A stretch of 64,000 bases of DNA, from positions 4,600,501 to 4,664,500 of the forward strand of contig NZ_CP128846.1 of assembly GCF_030388665.1 (NCBI RefSeq), given 5' to 3'. The notes beneath the pieces are model-generated. The model had not been told where the DNA came from, ran no database searches, and was given only the letters and a program-made list of their open reading frames with translations. Origin of the DNA: Streptomyces flavofungini (lineage in GTDB: Bacteria > Actinomycetota > Actinomycetes > Streptomycetales > Streptomycetaceae). Positions 58,904-64,000 of the stretch are shown here, in pieces (position 1 is the first letter of the stretch; the number at the start of each line of letters is the position of its first letter). Made by a program: the position numbers and the translations under genes.

Positions 58904-59236
58904 ATGACCGCCACCAAGGCCACGAAGCTGTGGACCGCACTCGTCACCGCGGTGCTCGCACTGTTCGCCACGCTGGGACTCGCCTCGACCGCCACGGCGG
59001 CCGCCCCGGCACACCAGGCCACGACGACGTGCGAAAGCGCCGTGAGCCCGACGGCGCCCTTCGCGGCCCTCTGGCAGGCGGCATACGAACGCTCCTTGCC
59101 CCCCACGATGAAGCAACGCATCCGCGCCGAGGCCCACGGCTCCACACCGAGCTGCCGCCACCTGCCGACGACGGACGCGGAGGACCAGAACGACCCGCAG
59201 ACCCCGCCGGCGGACCACCTCGCCGCTGAGCCGTAG
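58904..59236 (+). CDS. small secreted protein, possibly DUF6344
   Basis: A 110-residue protein. A signal peptide (about 1-33, KLWTALVTAVLALFATLGLA, cleavage near TAAA) precedes a mature part with APFAALWQAAYERSLPPTMKQRIRAEAHG, two cysteines and an acidic Pro-rich tail. It resembles the DUF6344 group as I recall it; the function is unknown. The ATG is preceded by GTGAGGGG. A hairpin terminator follows. Confidence 0.72.
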   Translation: MTATKATKLWTALVTAVLALFATLGLASTATAAAPAHQATTTCESAVSPTAPFAALWQAAYERSLPPTMKQRIRAEAHGSTPSCRHLPTTDAEDQNDPQTPPADHLAAEP

Positions 59237-59279
59237 TCACGGCGGCATCGCGGCCGCAGGCACCCCGTGCAACCGAGAG

Positions 59280-59308
59280 GACCCCCAGCCCGCAGTGGGC
59301 TGGGGGTC
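59280..59308 (+). terminator. terminator of the small secreted protein
   Basis: A perfect 12-bp inverted repeat, gacccccagccc, has the loop gcagt, followed by TT. Confidence 0.8.
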
Positions 59309-59324
59309 TTCTCGTCGGCTGTGT

Positions 59325-59511
59325 TCAGCGCCTCCACCGCAGGACGAGGTAGCAGAGCAGAGCGGCGATCATCAGTGCCAGTGCCGCCGCCAGGACGAGG
59401 ATCCCCCCGCCGGCGGGGACGCCGCTCGCGGGCCGTCGCGGGCTCGTTCGGCTCGGGAGTTCCCTCGGTGACCGCCGTCGGCTGACCTGCCACGTCAAGC
59501 TCTCGTTCCAC
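59325..59511 (-). pseudogene. small membrane protein split by an apparent frameshift
   Basis: Two overlapping frames make one sensible protein. The first starts at GTG 59511 with GGGGGAG at normal spacing and reads VERELDVAGQPTAVTEGTPE then PNEPATA. The second frame supplies GVPAGGGILVLAAALALMIA then ALLCYLVLRWRR and a stop at 59325. Joining them needs a one-base shift near 59430, in a GC-rich run. The joined product would be a 61-residue protein with one membrane helix and a basic end. A sequencing error is possible. Confidence 0.5.
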
Positions 59512-59528
59512 CGGATCGCTCCCCCACG

Positions 59529-59567
59529 CGAAGAGGGCGCCTCCCGCTCGGGGAGACGCCCTCTTCG
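59529..59567 (-). terminator. terminator downstream of the tRNA-Ile scar
   Basis: A 17-bp inverted repeat, cgaagagggcgcctccc, with a GCTCG loop and one wobble lies 17 bases beyond the 3' end of the tRNA-Ile remnant on the minus strand. It is probably the original terminator of that tRNA. Confidence 0.75.
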
Positions 59568-59583
59568 TACTGCTTCGAAACTG

Positions 59584-59625
59584 TGGGGCTAACAGGATTT
59601 GAACCTGTGGCCTCATCCTTATCAG
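59584..59625 (-). other. tRNA-Ile(GAT) 3' half: probable integration scar (att site)
   Basis: The minus strand reads CTGATAAGGATGAGGCCACA then GGTTCAAATCCTGTTAGCCC and CA: the anticodon loop with GAT, variable loop, T arm and acceptor 3' strand of tRNA-Ile. Tracing 5' of the anticodon stem, the match stops at the CTG and continues into unrelated DNA, so no tRNA can form. Integrases that target tRNA 3' ends leave exactly this half at one end of the element. The intact tRNA should lie at the far end, to the right of the window. Confidence 0.8.
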
Positions 59626-59659
59626 CCCCGGCGTCATTTCTCGAAGATCCGCAGGTGAA

Positions 59660-59880
59660 GCTACACGCCCTCTGACCTGGCCCTACATCGGAGACGGTAC
59701 GCCGCCAACGGTGCTGTGCGAGGACTGCGGGCGCACATGGACGGAGTCAGTCAGCCAAGCTGTCCGACGGCGCAGCAACGATCAGCTACGAAAACGCAGG
59801 TCCTCCGACCCGAGATCGCCGAGAAGTACGGGGTGAGCATCCACACTGTGACCAAGAGCCCAGAAGGTTCGTGTCCCGCC
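59660..59880 (+). pseudogene. remnants of DNA-binding protein genes
   Basis: Two frames hold protein-like fragments. One, near 59690-59760, reads PPTVLCEDCGRTWTES with a CxxC zinc motif. The other, at about 59805-59870, reads VLRPEIAEKYGVSIHTVTKS, a helix-turn-helix of the excisionase/AlpA kind. They lie in different frames and neither continues, so they look like decay products. Confidence 0.45.
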
Positions 59881-60031
59881 GCGTTCCCCCGTCGCGGCAG
59901 GGCCACGCCACGTCCGTGGCCGCACCCACCCCGGCCATGCCTCACATTGATCCGCAGGTTCGCCGTTGGCCAACGGCATGAGGCGCCCGGCGAACCACCG
60001 GGCGCCTCTGGTGTCCGTGTGCGCAGACCTG

Positions 60032-60538
60032 CTAATCCTGCTCTCCGGAATCCGTGTTATTGACCCGCGGAACAGGCTTGAACGGACCGAGCTGGGGCCG
60101 CTGTCGTTTCCACAGGTGCCGATGCCACTGCCTGACGCACCACCAGGCGAATCCGATGGGTATGAAGGACAACACCGTGGGAACCAATGGCGGCAGCCAC
60201 GGCCACAACGGCATCGGCCGCACCACCGCGACGACGATCGGAGCCACGACGGTCAGGCCCAGCAAGAGCGCGCCCCATACGTCGTCAACCCGCTCCCACC
60301 ACGAACGGCTTTGCAGGTATGGCTCGACCGACAACATCGCGGCTATGACGAGCGCCACGGCCGGGGCGATCAACCAGGGCGACGTGGGCACACCCCGGTT
60401 ACCGAAGAGTTCGCCGATGAAGGTGGCCGGGATGTACGCGACGAGCAGGAACATGAGGGTGTAGATAACACCGCCGCCAAGGTTCCCGGGCTCGTCGTCA
60501 GTCGAGTCCTGCGCTTGGGAGTCTGGGCTCTGCTTCAT
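60032..60538 (-). CDS. four-helix membrane protein
   Basis: A 168-residue protein. An acidic N terminus is followed by four transmembrane helices (VIYTLMFLLVAYIPATFI, APAVALVIAAML, ALLLGLTVVAPIVVAVV, LVPTVLSFIPIGFAWWCV) and a basic C terminus (RQWHRHLWKRQRPQ). No family was recognised. The start may be ATG 60547 instead of 60538. Its helices and codon pattern look intact, so it may be a cargo gene of the element. Confidence 0.65.
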   Translation of the reverse strand: MKQSPDSQAQDSTDDEPGNLGGGVIYTLMFLLVAYIPATFIGELFGNRGVPTSPWLIAPAVALVIAAMLSVEPYLQSRSWWERVDDVWGALLLGLTVVAPIVVAVVRPMPLWPWLPPLVPTVLSFIPIGFAWWCVRQWHRHLWKRQRPQLGPFKPVPRVNNTDSGEQD

Positions 60539-60562
60539 CGCGGTCATCTTCCCGGCCTGGGC

Positions 60563-60646
60563 CTACAGACACGCGTGGGCCAGGTCGGGGAGCCCTGTGG
60601 AGTTGACAATGAGGTTCACGATGTCGTCGTCGATACCCTTCGGGTA
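60563..60646 (-). pseudogene. possible 3' fragment of a minus-strand gene
   Basis: About 25 codons reading YPKGIDDDIVNLIVNSTG then LPDLAHACL and a stop look like protein, but the frame upstream runs antisense through a phage gene. It may be the tail of a gene cut off by recombination. Confidence 0.3.
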
Positions 60647-61114
60647 ATGGGCGTCACCAGCGCCCTCTCCATGTCCGCGTCCGTTCTCCAGACCAAGGCC
60701 CCGGACCTCACCGCGGCCGAGGACTCGCTGGCCTTCCGGCGCGCGGTTCAGCTCATCGACGGCACCACCGCGGGCAAGGCCGACCGAGTCTTCCACGACC
60801 GGCGCACACTGGCGACCTCCGTGTCGGAGGACCTGGACCTGGCCGGATTCCTCCAGGACGGGTTCGGCCAGGCGCTCACCTTCGTCCGCGTGGAGAACCT
60901 GTTCGCCGCGGCCGCCGCGGCGAACACTAACAACGTGGTCCTCGGCAACGCGGCGTCGAATGCGTGGGCGGCGCTCCTGGGCGCGGCCGGCACCGTGACC
61001 CTGCGGCCGGGCGCCTGCCTCGGCGTCATGGCGGGCGATCTGCTGAAGGTCGCCAACTCCACGGGTGGCACGGGTGTCACGTACGACGTCGTGATCGTCG
61101 GCACGTCCGCGTAA
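60647..61114 (+). CDS. phage-type structural protein of unknown role
   Basis: A 155-residue protein, Ala-rich, beginning MGVTSALSMSASVLQTKAPD and ending GVMAGDLLKVANSTGGTGVT then YDVVIVGTSA. The end has the look of a small beta-rich virion or capsid-decoration protein. It lies just before head-tail connector genes, where a capsid or accessory capsid gene would be expected. There is no clear ribosome site before ATG 60647; the true start may differ. Confidence 0.6.
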   Translation: MGVTSALSMSASVLQTKAPDLTAAEDSLAFRRAVQLIDGTTAGKADRVFHDRRTLATSVSEDLDLAGFLQDGFGQALTFVRVENLFAAAAAANTNNVVLGNAASNAWAALLGAAGTVTLRPGACLGVMAGDLLKVANSTGGTGVTYDVVIVGTSA

Positions 61115-61123
61115 GGGGGCTTC

Positions 61124-61534
61124 GTGCACAGGGTCTACGCGACGCAAGCGCAGTACGAGGCGTACACCGGGCAGGCGGCTCCGGCGGACATCGTGGCCCG
61201 GCTCGGCCGTGCGTCGCGGTTCCTGGAGTCCGAGGTGTTCCGGCTTGGCTGGTACGACGCGGACGGCGACGGTTACCCCACGCACACCCGTGTGCGGGAG
61301 GCCTTCGCGGACGCAGTGTGTGCGCAGGTGCAGTGGTGGGCGGAGACCAACGACGAGTTGGGCACTGCCGGACGGTGGCAGTCCGTGAAGATCGGCACTG
61401 TCGCCCTGTCCGGGCCCGGCTCGTCCGCCAGCGCGAGGCAGGGCCGGGAGGTTGCTGACGCTGCCCCGGAGGCTCTGCGCAGTCCCGACATGACCACAGA
61501 GATCTTCCGGCTCGGGGAGGTGGTGCAGTGCTGA
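61124..61534 (+). CDS. phage head-tail connector protein (gp6-like)
   Basis: A 136-residue protein. It begins with VYATQAQYEAYTGQAAP and RLGRASRFLESEVFRLGWYD and has CAQVQWWAETND: the helical head-tail adaptor layout of small connector proteins. The GTG follows GGGGG. It overlaps the next gene by 7 bases, typical for phage morphogenesis genes. Confidence 0.7.
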   Translation: MHRVYATQAQYEAYTGQAAPADIVARLGRASRFLESEVFRLGWYDADGDGYPTHTRVREAFADAVCAQVQWWAETNDELGTAGRWQSVKIGTVALSGPGSSASARQGREVADAAPEALRSPDMTTEIFRLGEVVQC

Positions 61535-61842
61535 TCCCCGACTTCCTGCTCCGCCATCAGGTCACCATGGAGGCCTGGGAGGGCGAGGGACCGTACGGGC
61601 CCGTGTACGCGGCCCCAGTGCTCATGCGGTGCTTCCTCGACGAGCAGACCCGCATGGTCCGCAGCCCGGCGGGCGAGGAAGTCACCTCCTCGTCCACTCC
61701 CTACGCCGTACCGGACGCGCGGCGCCCCGAGCACTCGCGCGTCACGCTGCCTGACGGGCGTCAATCGACCGTCATCGCCGCGCTCAAACGCGATGGCTGC
61801 GGACTACCCACTCCCGATCACCTGGAGGTGCAGCTCCAGTGA
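61528..61842 (+). CDS. phage head closure-type protein
   Basis: A 104-residue protein, mostly beta, with LIPDFLLRHQVTMEAWEGEG, VLMRCFLDEQTRMVRS and SRVTLPDGRQSTVIAA. Size, position after the connector and the GTGA overlap with the following gp10-like gene all fit a head closure/stopper protein. Confidence 0.65.
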   Translation: MLIPDFLLRHQVTMEAWEGEGPYGPVYAAPVLMRCFLDEQTRMVRSPAGEEVTSSSTPYAVPDARRPEHSRVTLPDGRQSTVIAALKRDGCGLPTPDHLEVQLQ

Positions 61843-62197
61843 CCCAGCACGTCCGCATGAACTTCCGGGACAGCGACTGTGGACGTCACGTGGCCGCCGC
61901 CATGCGAGCGAGGGTCTCTCCCACGCCCTGGAGCACTCGCTCGACGTTTCCAACTCCTGTGTTGCCCTGGACGAGGGCACGCTGGAGCGTTCCGGACGCG
62001 CCGAGGTCGACGGCCTGAACGGGGCCATCTCGTGCGACACCGTGTACGCGGTCCCCCAGCACGAGGAGCTGACCTGGCGGCACTTGCCTGGCCGCTAGGC
62101 GAAGTACTTGGAGTCGGCGATGAACGCCTCCAGGGAGGTCATGCTCCGGCTGATGGCGGTGCCGCTTCGTCGCTGGCTACGGGGGCAGTGCGCTTCG
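61839..62197 (+). pseudogene. broken HK97 gp10-like tail-terminator gene
   Basis: The gene starts at GTG 61839 (TQHVRMNFRDS...HVAAAMRA). It then shifts frame near 61905 into SEGLSHALEHSLDVSNSCVA and LDEGTLERSG...YAVPQHEELTWRHLPGR, reaches a TAG at 62096-62098 and continues in frame with AKYLESAMNASREVMLRLM. One frameshift and one CAG-to-TAG-type nonsense change therefore separate it from a normal gp10-like protein of about 115 residues. Confidence 0.75.
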
Positions 62198-62206
62198 GGG
62201 CCTACG

Positions 62207-62761
62207 TCACCGGGGCCGGTCAGCCGGTTGCGGCGCTTCCTGATATCCGAGAGGGACAAAAACGATCAAATACTCCTCGAAAACCTGCTCATGGAAATCG
62301 TCGAACTCGCCGTCCTCAGAGTCGTCATCCTCGGCTTCCTTGTCGTCCTCAGACACATCGTCGGCCAGATACTCCTCCCACCGAGCATGCGCATCTTCAC
62401 GTCCCTTGGCATACACGTGCACCGTGTAAGTCCGGCCCGGGGATAACTCCAGTCGCACCTCCGGGGTCGCCGGGCCTGTCGTACATCCGAGGACCCGCAT
62501 CCCGCCGTGGTACACCGGCCGGTACTCCACTGAATCAAGGAGTGCCCATTGATCAGCAAGGGGCGGCAACCCCACGTCGGCAGATGCCCGGCAAAGAGTT
62601 ACAGGCGCGTAGTGCCACTGCACCTCGCTACAAATCGTGATCTCCCCAGGTGTAACGAGCACTGGGTTCCCACTGGCGAAATCACGATCTGCCCGAGGGA
62701 CGTCAAAGTCCGAATCAGGCTCCTCAATCACGTAAAACTGCCGGTAATCGATGCTGATCAC
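62207..62761 (-). CDS. acidic protein of unknown function
   Basis: A 184-residue protein. It starts VISIDYRQFYVIEEPDSDFD, a pattern reminiscent of small immunity- or ComJ-like proteins. Then come VTPGEITICSEVQWHYAPV, EVRLELSPGRTYTVHVYAKG, a very acidic stretch (about 138-160, DDVSEDDKEAEDDDSEDGEF) and EEYLIVFVP. The codon use is less GC-biased than the chromosome, a sign of transfer. The start is uncertain: the frame is open to 62875 and GTG 62761 lacks a clear ribosome site. Confidence 0.55.
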   Translation of the reverse strand: MISIDYRQFYVIEEPDSDFDVPRADRDFASGNPVLVTPGEITICSEVQWHYAPVTLCRASADVGLPPLADQWALLDSVEYRPVYHGGMRVLGCTTGPATPEVRLELSPGRTYTVHVYAKGREDAHARWEEYLADDVSEDDKEAEDDDSEDGEFDDFHEQVFEEYLIVFVPLGYQEAPQPADRPR

Positions 62762-62882
62762 ACCCTGGTGCGACTCCAAATCCCTCCTCGGCCAAGACCG
62801 GATCAACCGCATAGACGCTAGTCGACGGACCGCCTCAAGTCCCCCTCTTTGAACGGCCTCTTCCCACCGAGGCAAGTGAGCT

Positions 62883-63416
62883 GTGCGCTACACGACCACT
62901 GTTCTGGGTGGGCTCGCTTCCCTGATCGCGGAGGCCGGGCTGGCCATGTACAGGCCCGACGGCGTGTACGCGGCGTCGGAGGTCGGTGTGCTCTTCTCCG
63001 TCGCTCCGCACGCACCGGACGGCGTCATCGCCCTAACCGCGTACCCGGTCGAGGACGCCAACGGCGATGCCGTTCCCACCAGTTACGAGCTCGACGGCAA
63101 CGACATCGTTCAGACCGTAGAGACCAACGACAAGACGGCGTTTCCGGTAGTCGCGGACCCCAAGTTCACTTGGGGCATTGTCACCGGCACCGTCTACTTC
63201 AAGAAGAGCGAAACGTCGAAGATCGCGAACACTGGCGCGGCCGCGGCGTTGGTCGGCTGGGCCCTGCCCCCGGGGCTGAATGCCTACGTGAGCGCGCATG
63301 CCGCGGCCATCACCAAGGTGGCGATGCGCGCCAAGGCCAACAAGCGCTGCATCAAGATCAAGATTGCTGGTGGGCTCTTCGTGCCAGGTGATTATTCTGG
63401 CGGCTACTGCAAGTAG
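62883..63416 (+). CDS. chimeric ORF: phage minor capsid N terminus fused to secreted-protein C terminus
   Basis: A 177-residue frame made of two unrelated parts. Residues 1-56 (TTTVLGGLASLIAEAGLAMY, RPDGVYAASEVGVLFSVAPH) match small phage minor capsid proteins. From about residue 58 it reads ANGDAVPTSYELDGNDIVQT then TAFPVVADPKFTWGIVTGTV and ends KCIKI-type and GDYSGGYCK, the mature part of a Streptomyces secreted-protein family that normally follows a signal peptide. No signal peptide is present, so export is unlikely. The join is near nt 63054. Confidence 0.7.
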   Translation: MRYTTTVLGGLASLIAEAGLAMYRPDGVYAASEVGVLFSVAPHAPDGVIALTAYPVEDANGDAVPTSYELDGNDIVQTVETNDKTAFPVVADPKFTWGIVTGTVYFKKSETSKIANTGAAAALVGWALPPGLNAYVSAHAAAITKVAMRAKANKRCIKIKIAGGLFVPGDYSGGYCK

Positions 63417-63433
63417 AAGCTGAGGTTCTAAAC

Positions 63434-63697
63434 ATGTGGGTTCTGTACAGCGCCTGTATCGCCGTCGTCGTCTCCATCACAATCCGGCTGATCGTGGGGC
63501 GGAATTCGGTCATTCCGCCGTGGCGTGATGTGACCTCGATCGCGACTGGCGTCCTCGTTGCAGCCGTCGTCTACATAACTGCGGCTGTCGCAGCGCATGT
63601 TGAGAGCCCGATCGCTTTCAGCTCGGCCGCGCTGTGGCTCACAGCCTCAATCACCGGTGTCCACGCCGTCAGGGAGTCACGACGCTCCCGCAGCTGA
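63434..63697 (+). CDS. small two-helix membrane protein
   Basis: An 87-residue protein with helices at about 4-21 (LYSACIAVVVSITIRLI) and 38-56 (GVLVAAVVYITAAVAAHV), possibly a third at 60-76, and a basic Arg/Ser tail. It starts 17 bases after the chimeric ORF and probably belonged to the same transcript as the secreted protein. An immunity or accessory role is a guess. The coding GC bias is weak. Confidence 0.6.
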   Translation: MWVLYSACIAVVVSITIRLIVGRNSVIPPWRDVTSIATGVLVAAVVYITAAVAAHVESPIAFSSAALWLTASITGVHAVRESRRSRS

Positions 63698-64000
63698 AGA
63701 TTTGCCGCACAGCTGCCCACGCCCAACTCGTAATGAGGCGCGGGCAGCTGTGTGCATAGGGGCCGTGTACGAGGTTTGGACGATCGAGCAGATACTCAGC
63801 GTCTCCGAGAACCTGGCTTGTCTCAGGAGCTCCAGGAGATCGGTGTCGTCGTGAACTCGTTGAACTGGCGAGCGCCTTGTGCACCGCGCGCTCGTACACC
63901 GACGGCGAGAGCCGCCGCGCGACCTGCTGCTGGGAGCATCCCGTCTCCAGTTCCCGGAGGATCCGGCGCTGGAAGTCAGTGCTCGTTACCTCCCTGGCTG
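63669..64000 (-). CDS. partial gene with HTH-like sequence entering from the right edge
   Basis: On the minus strand a frame enters at the window edge: REVTSTDFQRRILRELETG then CSQQQVARRLSPSVYERAVH. The GCSQQQVARRLSPS segment resembles a LuxR/sigma-type helix-turn-helix. The frame stays open to 63669 through sequence that looks less like protein and overlaps the hairpin. The real end may be near 63840 or lost by recombination. Confidence 0.35.
   Translation of the reverse strand, partial: AREVTSTDFQRRILRELETGCSQQQVARRLSPSVYERAVHKALASSTSSRRHRSPGAPETSQVLGDAEYLLDRPNLVHGPYAHSCPRLITSWAWAAVRQIFSCGSVVTP
63707..63755 (+). terminator. hairpin after the two-gene unit
   Basis: An 11-bp inverted repeat, cacagctgccc and gggcagctgtg, with an inner cgcc/ggcg pairing lies 10 bases after the membrane-protein stop. 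Confidence 0.7.

Larger units (their letters stand above)
59626..64000. mobile_element. decayed prophage/integrated element (left end)
   Basis: From the tRNA-Ile scar to the window edge there are head-tail type phage genes (61124, 61528), a broken gp10-like gene, a truncated minor-capsid gene, DNA-binding remnants and several genes with lower GC and different codon use. No integrase, terminase, portal or capsid gene is visible here. The right border is outside the window. Confidence 0.7.

Noticed and set aside
59584..59660. A complete tRNA-Ile gene
   Set aside because: Only the 3' half is present; the 5' acceptor strand, D arm and 5' side of the anticodon stem are missing.
62108..62446. A separate 112-residue protein starting in the gp10-like gene
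   Set aside because: Its first residues are the in-frame continuation of the broken gp10-like gene after the TAG, and the rest runs antisense to the acidic-protein gene.

Overview
The window is actinobacterial and almost certainly from a Streptomyces chromosome. It has very high GC with strong third-position bias, frequent GTG and TTG starts, many 4-base start/stop overlaps, and hallmark genes of the genus: chaplins, rodlins, the melC tyrosinase pair, crgA and class E sortases. Several genes (the pknB locus, crgA, the DLW-39 peptide, a scar of tRNA-Ile) belong to the core normally found near oriC. No gene names come from a search; all are read from protein motifs and context.

Left part (1-24 kb). 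An 852-residue LuxC/LuxE-type fusion and a tRNA-Leu(CAG) precede the conserved growth and division operon fhaA-fhaB-pstP-rodA-pbpA-pknB on the plus strand. Facing it on the minus strand is a tightly packed operon: DUF881 protein, class E sortase, small membrane protein, trpG-type glutamine amidotransferase, then two further class E sortases that look like SrtE1 and SrtE2. Next come crgA, an intergenic cluster of DnaA boxes, a rhomboid protease, a cyclophilin and a DUF5324 protein. A signalling block follows on the minus strand: two overlapping GAF-ANTAR proteins, and a CheB methylesterase overlapping a CheR-PAS-coiled-coil protein.

Middle part (24-51 kb). This is a surface-assembly island. 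It holds a Tat-type M23 peptidase, four short chaplins (one without cysteines), one long chaplin with an LAATG sorting signal, three rodlins, the tyrosinase MelC2 and its helper MelC1, and several small secreted proteins. At its core is an exopolysaccharide operon with one secreted protein, two GT4 glycosyltransferases, a polyprenyl-phosphate sugar transferase, a polymerase/ligase, a MurJ-type flippase, a polysaccharide deacetylase, a Wzz-like protein and a GNAT protein. A GH26-like glycosidase and an ATP-grasp/flavoprotein pair lie beside it. The sortases at 12-15 kb would be expected to anchor the long chaplin at 47 kb.

Right part (50-64 kb). A reductase gene lacking its 5' end, a TetR regulator with twin operator-like sites, a VOC protein and a GNAT protein lead to tRNA-Ala(TGC). 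Then come an HTH regulator preceded by a perfect 12-bp inverted repeat, a Pro-rich Ser/Thr kinase, a large secreted/anchored protein, the DLW-39 peptide and a small secreted protein. At 59.58 kb the 3' half of a tRNA-Ile is left as an apparent attachment-site scar. To its right is a decayed prophage: two head-tail genes look intact, a gp10-like gene is broken by a frameshift and a stop codon, and a minor-capsid gene is fused to a Streptomyces secreted-protein gene.
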